The notes below the pieces were generated by a model. It did not search any database. It was not told the origin of the DNA and worked only from the letters and a program-made list of their open reading frames with translations. DNA of 64,000 bases from Patiria miniata. Lineage: Eukaryota; Echinodermata; Asteroidea; Valvatida; Asterinidae. Where the stretch lies: positions 8,370,927 through 8,434,926 of the forward strand of contig NW_024037063.1 in assembly GCF_015706575.1 (NCBI RefSeq), read 5' to 3'. Below, one piece after another: positions 1-11,936 of the stretch (positions within the stretch are counted from its first letter, which is position 1; each line of letters starts with the position of its first letter). Both the position numbers and the translations under genes were made by a program.

Positions 1-1902
1 ATTGCCTTTTGTTCAAAACTTTAGCTATGCGTATGGTGCTCACATTTGTCTTGCTGGCAACCTCCAGTCTCCTGCCACTTTCAGTTTTGCGAGTGACAGA
101 AATAACATGTTTTTTTTTAACCTACATGTACATGTACATGACATTTATGCAAGATTCCACAGAAATTGGTATGTGAAGTGAACAGCGTTAACGCTACAGT
201 ATACAAAGAAAAAATTATTTTCAATGTTGCGATTTCCCATATAATAGTGTTACAATCATAATATGTAAGCATAATGCACAAATATGCAATTAACAGTGTA
301 TAATACACAAAGATCTTGAATACTGGTAAGTAAGCAAATTTACGACAACATTTAGGTATAAGGCAAAGCAAGTTGCTTTTGTACCCTAAACTATTGACAA
401 ACAAGTGTACATGACAGGAAAACAGCGACAATACATGACAAAGGACAATCGGACACACAAGACACAACCTAGAAAAAACAAACAATTAAGTGGGCATGCA
501 CATTTTCACATTAAAGCTAAAGAAGACTGATTTTTTATTTAAAAATGCACTGCTCAAAATGTATTTCTATGAAATCAAAGGTTCAGCATTATACAGCATG
601 GACAGTGGACAACAATTTTTATTCGTTTTTCTGAATCTCATTTTTCAGGAAGATTGAGGCAACTAAACATGGTCTTAGTTTGAAAACTGTCCTAAAATGT
701 CTTTAGTTCATGGAAAATACTCAACAAGTAACTAGGTTTTTGTGAAGATGGTTAACAGCCTGAATTAACAGTGCACTATTTCTGTCAATACCATTTGTTT
801 TTTTTGCATTTAAATCGTGACCGGATATTCAATATTACCACTTGCCTATAATGCACTGCAGGGACATGTGCTACATCCTTAAGCAGTCAAGAACAGACTG
901 CTAAAACGATAAAACAATACATTTTCTAAATATATGCCTTTGTACATTACTGACTGGTGACTTGGAATAAATGAAAATACAAGACATTTGCTACCACTAT
1001 ACACCTCTACAACACTCACCTCCCAAATACCTGCATAAAGATCAAACCACAGTAAATGTACTTTTACAGCGCAAATCAAACCTCTCCACATCCCCTTGGA
1101 TTCTACCACTAATCCTATTAGGTTCAATGCAGTAAGTAAATAAGCTGTCTCATTATCAGCCCATTAGAAGAGAACAAGTGTTTAAAAGCAGTGTAATTGG
1201 TCTAAGTATGTGCCAGACAGTGGATAATTACAATAAAAGATTAGTCATCTTCCTGGAGGTTCCTTGACCTTAGCACGAGGACATCGCCACCTGGTGAGGA
1301 CACAGTCACCTGATGAGGACACACTTTTATTGATTTCGGGGTGTACATGGAGAGGGAAATAGGGTTAGACACATGAGCTATGAATTTACAGATTGAATTA
1401 CGCGGTATTACTTTAGACTTTATTTTTACGCACAAACTGAAATGCGACTTTGCTTTATACACAGGGTCTCTAAAAAACCAAAACATGAATCCTCAATGCG
1501 TCCTCTTTTTCACAGCTTTTAAAACAATACATCACGGCAAATATCTATACATATTTAGACAGTAGTTCATGGAGTACCAAAGTGAATACGTCACGTGTAC
1601 AAAATGTGTGTAAAAGACATTAGTGGGTGATTCAGCCCGAGAACCAACACGCGCACGTACTCCATTCGTTTGCACTACACTTTCTGATTCCAAATGACGT
1701 CATCTCGGTACTCCATTGTCTTTTCAACAACAATTGTTTTCGCAATTGGCACTTATTTTTTAATTGACCATAACTCAATCAATATTTACCCAATTGGAAA
1801 GATTTCTTCGTTGTTGAAAAGCTAATGGAATATACTCTCTATGCATAGATATTTGCAATGTATTTTTTAAAAGCTGTGAAAAAGAGGACGTTTTCAGGTT
1901 TT
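1..1902. other. Left edge, no supported gene
   Basis: The sequence is AT-rich with TACATGTACATG words. The first 100 bases are open on the minus strand (…SVTRKTESGRRLEVASKTNV…) and could be an exon cut by the window edge, but the acceptor is poor. A strong minus donor (GGGAG|GTGAGTG) near 1015 and an open 23-codon stretch near 1060-1115 (SGRIQGDVERFDLRCKS) are noted without a clear exon. Confidence 0.4.
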
Positions 1903-2170
1903 TGGGCGTCGCCAGGATTTTTCTTGGGTGAGGGCGGGGGCAAAGCACATTTTGTCCCCGAAATCCTTGTACTTTCTCAAGCATATTCTTAATTTATATA
2001 TTTTTTTCGAGGGTAGGAGGGGGACATTTGCCCACCCCACCTCCACTGACGCCCCTGCAGACGCCCATTTTGCAAATGGCAAATATGACTTCACACCTCT
2101 TTTTTTGGGGGGGGGGGGGGAGGGGAGGGGGAAAATGCCCCCCCCCCCCTTGCCCCATCTTAGCAACGCC
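1903..2170. repeat. G/C-tract dispersed element, copy at 2 kb
   Basis: It begins GGGCGTCGCCAGGATTTTTC and ends TTAGCAACGCCCATG, with G and C homopolymer runs between. It is homologous to 22245-22517 (shared words CTTGTATTTCTCAA-like and CATATTCTTGATTTAT-like). It probably amplified as a non-autonomous element. Confidence 0.65.
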
Positions 2171-2404
2171 CATGATCCTGTATGACCCCTTTGTTTGTAA
2201 CAAAATGGATTTTAGGTATTTCCCCCTAGGTTTTAATAGGGCACTCTCAGACCCAGTAAAAAACATTTTCTCAACACATATACTATTTCTAAATACGTTT
2301 ACCCCTTCCTTCACCCTTCTTAAATCACAAACTGTCCAAGCAATCCAGAAATAGATAATATAAATGTCATTATTAATACACGCCATGTCAACTGCTATAC
2401 TCAC

Positions 2405-2503
2405 TTCATCAGCAGACAGGCCCTCAGCCAGCAATTTGAATTGGGTAAAATAAATAGCGCGGCCTGCCAGCTGTAATCTTGCATCTTTCTGCTGACAACT
2501 CAT
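2405..2503 (-). CDS. Candidate exon, 33 codons, strong donor
   Basis: An ATG at 2503 opens 33 codons (MSCQQKDARLQLAGRAIYF then TQFKLLAEGLSADE) that end exactly in phase 0 at the donor GAA|GTGAGTATAG. Amino-acid use is balanced, unlike most random frames here. There is no convincing upstream acceptor; GGCAG|GC inside it would match phase 1. It could be an initial exon of another gene, a late exon of the CUB gene, or chance. Function is not recognised. Confidence 0.3.
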
Positions 2504-2673
2504 TCATTAAACTCAGCGCACTGTGTGCTCACATAAACTGCTCACCGATGCTATATCCTCACCCACATTGCTTTCAATGGTTCATTTACCACAGACTTTC
2601 AGACCGGATATTAAAGCCAAAAAAAAGTTTCCGGGAAATCCGGGTGAATAGTTTTTTAGCACATACCCTTTAA

Positions 2674-3966
2674 ATCTCAGAGATGTTTTTGTAAGGATGT
2701 CAGTCGGTTAGCCAGAATGGTTCTCAAAATTCCTGACATGAGTTATAAGCTATGGCTTAATCAAAATCTTCCTTGGAAATTACTATTTTGCGGTGAATTT
2801 CCAAGAAATACAGGGCTGTTGGTCACAAATATTTCATCTGAAATCTCCCTCCTTTTTTGGATATTCAATTACTGCCATACTGCCATGCAATCTTATCTAA
2901 TGATTCTCTTGCGTTTTATGCTGAGCTGCATGCTTCCGTTCATTAGTTATGCTACTAACAAAAAGTGAGACAACTGATTTTTTTTGTTCTGACGAAGTGA
3001 CAAATCTCAATTTGTCACTTAGTCTCATTGATGTTACACGTGTGTTAGTGCGTAATATATACAATTTGCAATTTACAAATCCGTGTACAAGCACATGCAT
3101 CTCCATACGTGTAGCGAATGTTCTCTAATTTTTCCATTTATGACTAATCTTATCAAGTACCGGTACTTACTATCTCCCTAATTAAACATGATTTTAAGAA
3201 AACGGAGACAAGGTATGGCTAGTTAACTATTGGTCATTTACATATTTTCAATTCTTGGGAGAAAATATACATACTAAAACACGATTTGAAAAACTGACCA
3301 ACTTGAAATGCAATTTCTTAAAACTCATCAGGTTTGCTACCGAGTGAACAGATTTGTCATGTCATAAAAACGGTGTTGAATTTATCACTAGGCTAATGTC
3401 ACAAAATAAAAAGACTTTGGTGTGACCCTGGAAGTGTCACACTATAAAACACACGCAAATAAACTGAAATGTAAGTCATCAGATGTATTATTGTTGGATA
3501 AGTTACTCTTATGCACGGACAATTTTGAGCCGTATTCTCTTTAAAATTCATTTCCAGACACAGCTGCATGTCAATATAAGGTCCTGCCCTTCACTGACGT
3601 ATAAACACTGTATACTACAGCTGCACACAAAACATATTGGAAATTCCAAATAAAAAAATAACCTCACTCAGAAATTACTATTCACAATGTTGGACCCTTT
3701 GAAAGTGGAAAAAAGCCCAATCATTCAAAAGTTTTAAATTAATATATGAAAATAACCTCTAGTTATTCAGTCACACACAATTCTGCAAATTGTTAAAGGA
3801 CATACATATATAGGGAAGCAATGATCAAATCACAGCCAAAAGAACAGCTGAACTCTGGATGAAGATGACTGAGAGTTACTGATTAATTTGATGCAATCGC
3901 AAGGTAGGCCTAACAACCCTCAAGTGGGAGGAAAAGGAAAAGAATCCAGACAGCCACGGCTCTTAC
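2674..3966. other. Non-coding stretch, nothing firm
   Basis: I see no repeat pair and no well-bounded exon. On the minus strand 17 codons after TCATGTCAG near 2740 (ILRTILANRLTSLQKHL then TGA) match phase 1 and could be a terminal exon after 3967. The signal is too short to call. Confidence 0.3.
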
Positions 3967-4022
3967 CTGAGTCTCCGTTGGCTGCCAGCACATATTCTCT
4001 GCGCTTTCTCATGATTACTGGT
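3967..4022 (-). CDS. Candidate exon downstream of the CUB-domain gene
   Basis: A short open stretch encodes PVIMRKRREYVLAANGDSG and ends at a strong donor (TCAG|GTAAGAG). The likely acceptors (TTTTAG at 4028 or TTCAG at 4022) need a preceding exon ending in phase 2. A third, weaker acceptor at 4017 would join directly to the exon ending at 10405. The RKRR cluster could be a stop-transfer sequence after a membrane helix or a furin-type cleavage site. No hydrophobic helix exon was found between 4 and 10.4 kb, and the pyrimidine tract is poor, so membership in the CUB gene is unproven. Confidence 0.35.
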
Positions 4023-4028
4023 CTGAAG

Positions 4029-4610
4029 CTAAAATGGACCCAGCGTCAAGACCTGAATTGATGTTCCAGCCAAGAAATGCCCAAGAACAAGCCTTGTCCA
4101 ATTACATTAGGTATAGTACACGTCTACCTATCCGTGTTGACCTGCTCGACTCTCCCGGGTTTTGGTTCTGTATTTGCCCACTGGTCACAAGCACTCTCTG
4201 CAACCCATATGCACCATGCCACACAGCCTACACAACCGTCAATTTTCTATCTCCAACAAGACCTAATGAAGCAGACCCCCGATGGCTCTGCGGGACTACG
4301 ACGTACCACGCATCCAAAAGATGTATAAAAGGGCCACATGACCATTCACAATTCAATTTGACGGTCCCCAGTCGTTGTGTACACATAACGCACATGTGCT
4401 CTGGACTAGTAGTGCCTCTAATTAACCAGTGTAAGGGAAATTTGCAAATCCTACATGAATACAGGAGATCACCGTCAGGATTTTCCCATAGCGTGGATGG
4501 ATATATACGACTTTTTTCTATGTCCAACCACTGATGAAGAATAAAAAGAGAGTTCCTATTAGGCTAAATGTATAATACAGCCAAAGCAACAAGAAGTCTA
4601 GAAGATCACT
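4029..4610. other. Open on both strands, unrecognised
   Basis: Frames of 166 codons (plus, from 4034) and 100 codons (minus, to 4228) overlap. Neither shows a domain, and both have several prolines and cysteines. GC content is slightly raised here, which alone lengthens random frames. I treat it as non-coding. Confidence 0.3.
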
Positions 4611-4717
4611 GCCCCCCCCCCCCCCCGAAAAGAACAACTGTATGTGATATGAACAAACCGTAAAGCGTTTGCTTTATAAAATATCTATTATTAGTCTTTG
4701 ATTCACTGTATAAAATA

Positions 4718-4905
4718 ATGGGTAAAACACTGTTGGGAAATATAATTTTACCCAACATTGGTTTGAAATTACCCAATTTGGGTAAACATTTTCCAACAAT
4801 TGGGAAAAATTTGCCCAAGAGTTTAACCTGTTGATATGTTGACCAACGTTGGTCTAGCAACGTTGGTCTTCATATCAACCCATTTTGCCCAACGTGTAAT
4901 TGCAC
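4718..4905. repeat. Foldback-rich short repeat with CCAACGTTGG words
   Basis: This stretch is packed with inverted CCCAA/TTGGG and CAACGTTG words. Arms at 4830-4851 and 4858-4879 match at 20 of 22 positions around a 6-nt loop and would form a stable hairpin. The outer ends are only roughly inverted, so its boundaries are approximate. Confidence 0.5.
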
Positions 4906-5791
4906 TGAAACAGGATGATGTCTAAAAGTTTATAATCCATAGGCCTACCAGTACTGTCTGTAAAAACGTAATAAGTTTCTTGCCGCTAACAAATTATTAA
5001 AGAAAACTGTATTTACTAGTGACACACTGTTAAATTATGATGTGCCCAAAGTTTGCAAAGTGATACTTTGGGAATTGGAAGCTGAAATCTCATTATAATT
5101 TGAAGTGTTCATTTATTTGTTAACTAATCATGTGTCATTGCTTTCAATTGACTTCTTTATGGAAAGCTCAAAGTAAGGCAAGTAAATAGGGCCTAAGCAG
5201 TTTGGGAATTGAGAACAAATTTATAATAGTGTGTAAGTAAAAATTTGATAGACACAACATGTAGGACCTAACTACAGCCAAACCAACAAGCAAACAAAAA
5301 GAATATAACATCATTAAAAGTTTTTCTTTATGTCCATGTAGTTAATTATAGATAATGCTGTGATTGTACCTATTAAATAACATACATTAACGAAGACAAC
5401 ACAAAGTCCAAACTGTTCACAAGGAGGTTAAATAATAAACTGCATAATGTGGGTTAGTAACCTGCCATTCACAGAGTGAAATGCAAATGAGCAAATGATG
5501 AATTCGTGCCAGGATGGACAGAAGAAATAGGGGAAAAAAAGGTAGGATAAAGGTTGACAGGGAATAAAACGCTGGTGAGCTGCTTGAGGAGAGGGAGAGC
5601 TGACGGGGGCAGTGTTTTCACAAGACCCACTTGACTTGGACTTGAAGAGGGCCAGGTGGAATGATTACAGACGTGAGCTGGCTGCAAAACAAGCTGCATA
5701 GAATAGTAGGAGGATGGATGCAGATGTACAGAGAATTCACGGGGGAAAAGGGGGAAAAAACACGGGGAAATATTGCTTGTCGTTGTCGTCC

Positions 5792-6136
5792 AATTCGGGC
5801 GATTCACAATGCAGTGCGCCACTAAGAGCTTGCCATGGAGAGTTCATTTGGTCGACAAATTTGCAGCGCGGGACATTTCAAATTGTTCGTTTTTCCAGTC
5901 AGTAGTTTTTCGTAAGCGTACGATTTGAGTATATGTTTCCCGTTTTCTTTTCTTTTTATCAATATGGTGATTTTTGGTAAGCCGGCAGAACGCTATGCCC
6001 CAATCTATAACAAATTAGCCCAAGTTGTCTACTGACACTCATTCAAATGGGCCATGTTTTGTCGACTGTAAACTTGAAAAGTTGACTGGCAATGGCAAAC
6101 TCTTGATGGCGCACTGCATTGTGAATCGCCCGAATT
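5792..6136. mobile_element. MITE with about 45-bp terminal inverted repeats
   Basis: The left end AATTCGGGCGATTCACAATG continues CAGTGCGCCACTAAGAGCTTGCC, and the right end is nearly its exact reverse complement (…GGCGCACTGCATTGTGAATC). Two internal GTCGACAAA-type words are also inverted. There is no coding potential. Confidence 0.85.
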
Positions 6137-6602
6137 CACAGCGTGTCGGTCACATGCAACATTTATCCAAGAAGTAAGTTAATAATTTGTTAACTAAGCT
6201 TATTACCAACTGTAGACGATATCATTGGAACTGCTATGAGCAAAATTTGATTCTTACGATTCAGGTGGATGAAAACGGAGATGTATGATTGGTTCCAAAT
6301 CTTTTTGGGACAGAGGCTTATGATAGGCCTATGCTTTGCATGTATACTCATCAGTGACAGCTTATGTACAGTAATTAAGCATCATTCATATCACGGCCCA
6401 GGAAGACCTGTTATGATAAAAAAAAAAAAAAGCTGGGAGTTTTTGCTGTTTCATTTTTCCTTGGTGACACCAAACCTGAGCTTTCGATATTTGCATTTAA
6501 GCACAAAGCTGTGCTATTTGTCAAAATTTAGTGTACTTTGTAAAGTTTATGAATTGAAACAAGTATCTCCTCTTTTAATACAGTTAGCCTCAGGCAGGCT
6601 AC

Positions 6603-7125
6603 TTAAAGGGAATGTACAACATTTGCTCTTGATGCAATTTTCAGGAGTAAATGGATTTGGGGGATTAAGATGTTATTGCAAATATTGTTAAACTGACTTG
6701 TTTCACGTTTTGGGCTTGAAGATGCTGAAAAAGCCAAAAATACCAATAATGCTATTGTTGTCTGGTTCACTAACCCCACTTAACATCAACAGAGCAGTTT
6801 GTCGACTTTGGGAATTGTAAGGTCAGAGAATCACTCCAGCAGGCTTGTACCCCTCCACAGGTGTGCAATCAATTGCAAAGAAAATGCGGAAAAGCTAATT
6901 ATGAAAAATTAAGAGCAGTTTTAAAAAAAAGCCAGTTTTTTTCCAACGCTGGTCGGCCGACCAGCGTTGAAAAAAATATGATTTTCTTGAAAATGTCAGC
7001 ACACCAGGAGCCACAAGTTTACAGGATGATTTAGACTGTCATTCCCTAACAATCAAGTAAGATATTTCGTGATAATTTGATAATTTTGTTTTTTTATGTT
7101 TGCAAATGTTGTATCTACCCTTTAA
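6603..7125. mobile_element. MITE-like element, family C, with central palindrome
   Basis: The 523-bp element is bounded by TTAA. Its ends are AAAGGGAATGTACAACATTTGC and GCAAATGTTGTATCTACCC, giving a long imperfect terminal inverted repeat. A perfect 26-bp palindrome lies at 6944-6969 (CAACGCTGGTCGG and its complement). The body differs from family A but the layout is the same. Confidence 0.8.
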
Positions 7126-7424
7126 CTACACTGCTGTATCTCATGGGAAAAACATGATCTTTGACACGTATAACGGTTGTGACTGTACATTTCACTGAAA
7201 AACTAAAATGGTACTGAAATCTGAAACTATGTAAATATTTTCTTTAAGATATACTGTGAAATTTTTTATCAAGTTTTTGTTGTTGAACTATCTGAGATTT
7301 AGCAGTTTTGCTTCTTGGAGCATCTCTGGATCTTGGAAACAAAGGGACCTAAATGGTGAAGAAGCAGCTCATAGGCAGGGTCTTCACATTTGCCAATTCT
7401 TAACCCTGAGTCCCTCTGCTCTTT

Positions 7425-7640
7425 TTGCAAGGAACCATCCTCAATCCTCCAAAATCCTCCAAAATTTTGCACTTATGTTCAAATGAAGGATACCCAGTGC
7501 CTCAATCCTTAAAATAGTCAGACAGTCCTGCCGCAAAAAATACATTCATCCTCAATCCTCCAAAATCCTCTTCAAACACCATTCATCTTCAATCCTCCAA
7601 AATCCCCATGTTTCTAAAACACCATCCATCCTCAACTCTC
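7425..7640. repeat. Degenerate CCTCAATCCTCCAAAATCC repeat
   Basis: The word TCCTCAATCCTCCAAAATCC and variants recur at least four times between 7437 and 7640 at irregular spacing, with ACCAT(C)CATCC between them. It is a low-order tandem array. Confidence 0.55.
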
Positions 7641-8084
7641 TAAAATTGTCCCAAACCACCATGAGCACTTCACTTTCAAAGCACAAAATGTTGTTAAAAA
7701 TTTGCCCTTTCCTGATATATTCCGATCCATTCCCTGTGCACACTGATGATGCAGGATTTCACAGAAAAACACATGAAAACAATTCCTGGAACTAATTAAC
7801 AACTTCATCCACGATACAATTAAATTGCCTAATCCATGCGTCAGTAAAGGTGAGATCATAATTTTGGTTATAAGCCCTATATAAATGAAGTCTAACACAT
7901 TCTCACTGAAAAAAAAACATTCTTGGAAATTTAATTTCCTTGATCGGGAGTGACTGACCTACTGGTACTCATGATCCATGAACAAAACTAATGAAGCAAC
8001 CAATCCATCATGATGGGCATACTATTCATGATATTCAGACCAGATTGCTACTATGTATGGATGAGAAATTTACATGTACATTTT

Positions 8085-8646
8085 TACAAAGGTAGAGTAT
8101 ATCATTTGCAGCTATCCAAAAAGTAACTGACAAAATTATTTTTGAAGAGCGTAGGGCCTACTTGGTTTAAAGATAGTAATGGCACTAAACTCCCTGTGAA
8201 ATTATTCTTTCTGGCGTAATGTCATTTTGAAGAAAACAATAACAGAAGATTATTTCCAAAGATGCATCTAAAGACAAATTTTTAGAAATGTCCGTTAGTA
8301 GTCTTTTTTAATTTGGCAAAGCCCTGAATGGGTGCGCACGCAACCCCTGACACGACGCACACGCACTTGCTATAATTCGACAGTTCAGTGCGTCACATCG
8401 TGTAGTTGCAATCGGCTGAATGACAATGTGTCCGGACGCTGATTTTGGGCGCAATTCAAAACATGACTCGGCAACTTTTGAATCTAAATCGAGATCCTAG
8501 AATATTGTTTTCTTGGAATATACAGCATTCACTAAACTAAAACTTCATCAGGTTAGTTGTTCAGCACCCTTCTTTAGATTTTTAATTACTTTTGTTGCTT
8601 CAAACGAAAAAAGAGCACAAATGACAAATATGTACTCTACCTTTAA
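8085..8646. mobile_element. MITE-like element, family A copy 1
   Basis: This element starts AAAGGTAGAGTATATCATTTG and ends ACTCTACCTTTAA, an inverted-repeat pair shared with copies at 29.8 and 46.1 kb. The inner sequence (GCAGCTATCCAAAAAGTAACTGAC near the left end) is also shared. It has no coding capacity, so it is a non-autonomous DNA transposon. The left TTAA is mutated to TTAC. Confidence 0.8.
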
Positions 8647-8959
8647 AAACACAGCAATTTAGAAAAAATCAAACTTTCATGTGAGCTGCACTCCAGTTTT
8701 ATTTTATGATATGTTAAGATTTTCTTGTAGACTCTTTCAGATTAGGTCATGTACATGTACATGTACACCAAGTACCTCTACCATATCGCTTAGGGGATGC
8801 TGGGGCACGCAACCTTTGTGTCCATCTTTGTTCCTTATGGTAGTAACCCTTGGCTTTCAGCCTTGTCACAGGCAACCCCCATATGGACAAAAAGTTTGTA
8901 AACCTATATACATGTATGTAATTTAAATAAGAAGCACCCACATCCAAAGAAGATTAATT

Positions 8960-9345
8960 TTATGGCTGACAACCATCTGTTGTATTTTTTATATGATTTT
9001 AGCATTGGTTGGGTTTTGATACAATTTTGTGTTCATTCGTTTGATCCGGTTTACAATTCCTGTTTGACCTGTTTTACACAATGTGTTTGGCCTGTTTTAC
9101 AATGTATTTGGTCATTTTGTTGTAGTTCCTTTATTGTATGGTTATTGGGTTGATTGTTGTCTGTTTTGTTGGACAAATATGGCAGTTTCTTTTCAGCTTT
9201 CATATTTTATTTTGCTGATTATTATAAACTTGGTTTTATTTTGACATATACATTTGTATATTTATATTGATGTACTTTGGTTTTATCTTTTGCACAGCGC
9301 TTTGTGGTTTTTATAAATGGAAGGCCCTATATAAGTTTTTAATTG
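8960..9345 (+). repeat. Retroposon 3' tail
   Basis: T/G-rich sequence ends in GCACAGCGCTTTGTGG … GGAAGGCCCTATATAAG, resembling the shared 3' tail of SINE/LINE pairs. No coding segment is recognisable upstream. Confidence 0.4.
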
Positions 9346-10064
9346 GTTGAGTAGTCGCACAACAGTTTTCGAGCACTAAATGTATGAAAACACTTAAATG
9401 AGTTTGAGCAATAACAACATTTTGAGTATTTTAAACATCTTTGACTGGGATGACCACAAATTTTACAAGGCTATTTGTGTATGATTTTATATCCATCACA
9501 ATATAGTTGGTGAAACAGCTCAGCCTGCCATTTTAAAAACAGTTTTGATGGTTTTGTCAAAAACATTTTGGAATCGGGCAGCAACTTCAAAATTCTTTCA
9601 CAATTAACAAGCATTGCATTTACCTCAAAGACTTATAAGCTGTTATTTTCTCTTATCTACCTTGATTAGTTGAGCAATAACAGGCTGTTATGAAAAATCA
9701 TGATTAGTGAGTGAAATTGTTCACTTTCAATTGTTATGCCTTAGCTTACGACACCTATATTGACTGTGTATAAGTAACATCATCAATTGTTCCATAAGTC
9801 ACAGACTTACGGACAGCAGAAGCACCTTGACCCATTTGTTCCACATATCTGGTGGTCAGCAAAATTATGTAAATTTCACAATCCGGTCATGTCATCACTG
9901 CATGCTCGAATGCCCCATTCAATGGAGAAACCATTGTGCAATCATTGTACAAAGCAACTGCCGCATGACAGACTATCTGAACAATATCTAGCACAATGCT
10001 TTTGCCATTGAAGGGGCCATCATGATAGAATTGATACCATGCCCAGATTGATCTCTAGGCCTAT

Positions 10065-10328
10065 GGGCTCCGTGTGCCAACAAAAGAGGGCGCCCTTTTA
10101 CCTAGCAACAACGTCCCATGGGCGGGACATTTAGCTGGTTGACGCGCACCGTTCCTTGTGTGTGGTGCACGTACACCAGGGGATTTGTACTATGACTATG
10201 TACACGCAGTGGCCGCGCTTTGCGCTTCTCGGCAAAATTGCAGTCAGGCAAGATGGCGTCGGTCGGTCACCCCCAACTGTACTTTCTTTGCTGGTGAGGG
10301 GGTACTTGTGAACGGAGCAGAAAGGCAT
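10065..10328 (+). repeat. AAGATGGCG dispersed repeat, copy 1
   Basis: About 260 bp is shared with 11235-11487 (direct) and 27679-27945 (inverse). Conserved blocks are AGAGGGCGCCCTTTTACCTA, GCGCACCGTTCCTTGTGTG, GGCAAGATGGCGTCGGTCGG and a GTGAGGGGGTAC end. The ATG opens a 14-codon frame, MASVGHPQLYFLCW, ending at TGA beside a donor-like GTGAGG. Single-copy origin is unknown. Confidence 0.8.
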
Positions 10329-10404
10329 CGTTTCACAAACTGAATTCTATGGCTTTACATGTACAAACACTGAATGCTTTTTTTTAATTTAAAATTTGAC
10401 TCAC

Positions 10405-10605
10405 CTTCAGGCGCCACATTGGAGTAGACAAATCTGAGTCTATTATACTGACTGACATGTCCATGCCAATGAACGTAGACTGTTGCTTGGGTTGATAAGA
10501 CATCTGTGACATCAGTGCTGTTGCCTTGTACCAAGAGGAGAAGGGGTGCTTGGGAAGTGCTGCCATCACGAACCTCCAAACTACCTGACGCATTAATGCT
10601 TACAG
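10405..10605 (-). CDS. CUB-domain gene: exon with end of CUB-like domain 2
   Basis: The acceptor is TATGTTTTGTCTTCAG and the donor GAAG|GTGAGT. The exon is 201 nt long, enters and leaves in phase 1, and gives residues 257-322. Its translation contains ASGSLEVRDGSTSQAPLL, an almost textbook CUB 'LEVRDGSS..SPLL' motif, then VLSTQATVYVHWHGHVSQYN (compare 'SSSNSLTVRFHSD') and the closing strand RLRFVYSNV. Sequons are NAS and NST. The exon ends right after the domain with an open phase-1 codon, so at least one more exon follows at lower coordinates. I could not decide whether the protein ends as a secreted or a membrane-anchored form. Confidence 0.85.
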
Positions 10606-11010
10606 CTGAAGACAAAACATAGAAAGTTTTGAAGGATGATTATAAATTTCATTTTAATATCATGTCATTTTGTCATGGTGGAGTTTAAGGATGAATCATA
10701 AAATACAAAAGAATATGTACATTTGGCAGCGGAATTAGGTATCACCTAAATGCGTAACTTTCTTTGCTTACACTTGCTCACAAGAGATCATAGTGGCACT
10801 TAAAACATTTTTTTAAAAAGTAACTGAAAGAGAGAGAGGGACAAGACGGTTACCCACGATTCCAATATTTTTCGGTCGGTCAGGTGACCGCAACAATTTC
10901 TTGAGGGGGCCTTGCCCTGTGTGAACTTTTTCTTATGTGATTTTTTTTTCTCTTCTTTTTCTGCAGAAAGGCTGATTGATTTCCTCAGTCAAAACTAAAG
11001 AAGAATCAGC

Positions 11011-11936
11011 ACTCAGAGTTGTAACGAGTCAATGATTTTTTGTGACTCAAGGAGTCCAGTCATTTTTAAGAAGTGACTCAATTCGAGTCAACTCATTTGG
11101 TCAAGAAGGTTGAGTTGAGTCAAATTGAGTCAAATATTTAGCTCGAGTCAATTTGACACTACATGTATATAACAAATAAAACTAGAGAGAAAGTCATTTG
11201 TATCATTAACAGTTAACAAGAAGTGAAACTTCGAGCCTATGAGCTCCATACGCTACCAAAAGAGGGTGCCCTTTCACCTAACAACAACGTCCCATGGGCA
11301 GGACATTTCGCTGGTTGACGCGCACCGTTCCTTGTGTGTGACGCACGTACACCAGGGGATTTGTACTGTTTACACGCAGTTGCAACGCTTCGCGGCAAAT
11401 GAATTGCAGTCAGGCAAGATGGCGTCGGTCGGTCACCCCCAACTGTACTTCCTGTGCCGGTGAGGGGGTACTTGTGAACGGAGCGGATATGGCTTCGGTT
11501 TGGTTTGGCTTCGGGTCTAGAATTTTTTTCACTGATTGCTGACATCAAAACAAAATTGCACTATACAAAACTGTTTGTGATTATTCAAATCCGATTCCTG
11601 GATAGTATTTTGTGCCACGAGGTGGGAGTCTGTGACACGTTGTATGTTTGTACAGTTGTGTATTCCCAAAGTGACGTGAACATAAAATTGGCATTGTAAG
11701 TCATTGCAAATATTTTTTCGCAAAGTTTTGCTTTCATTTTTGGGACTTGAGTCTTATTAGCCTTCGTTCGAGTCGAGTCAAGTCTTCTGATGAGGGACTC
11801 AAGTCAAGTCGAGTCATTTGCTTGCAGTGACTCGAGTCAAGTCAAGTCATTTGCCCTTAGGGACTCGCTTCAAGTCGAGTCATCAAAAATTGTGACTGGA
11901 GTTGGACTCAAGTCGAGATATCACAACTCTCTCAGT
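11011..11936. mobile_element. Element with GAGTCA subterminal repeats, nested insertion
   Basis: The outer ends read ACTCAGAGTTGTAACGAGTC at the left and, on the other strand at the right, ACTGAGAGAGTTGTGATATC. Both are followed by many GAGTCA/AAGTCG words, on the left to about 11160 and on the right from about 11755. This is the layout of a DNA transposon with iterated transposase-binding sites. A copy of the AAGATGGCG repeat (11235-11487) sits inside it, so that repeat inserted later or was carried along. Confidence 0.7.
11235..11487 (+). repeat. AAGATGGCG dispersed repeat, copy 2
   Basis: This copy is in the same orientation and layout as that at 10.1 kb, with the same short frame (MASVGHPQLYFLCR). 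It lies inside the GAGTCA element. The two copies differ at scattered positions and one small indel region. Confidence 0.8.

Noticed and set aside
4034..4534. A 166-codon plus-strand ORF
   Set aside because: No recognisable domain, strong overlap with an open minus frame, and no splice or codon signal favouring it.
5469..5822. A 117-codon minus-strand ORF
   Set aside because: Its upstream part is the terminal repeat of a MITE, and the translation has no domain or splice support.
9640..9700. A 24-nt minus-strand microexon in matching phase 1
   Set aside because: The segment is too short to separate from chance, and other acceptor/donor pairs in the region are equally possible.
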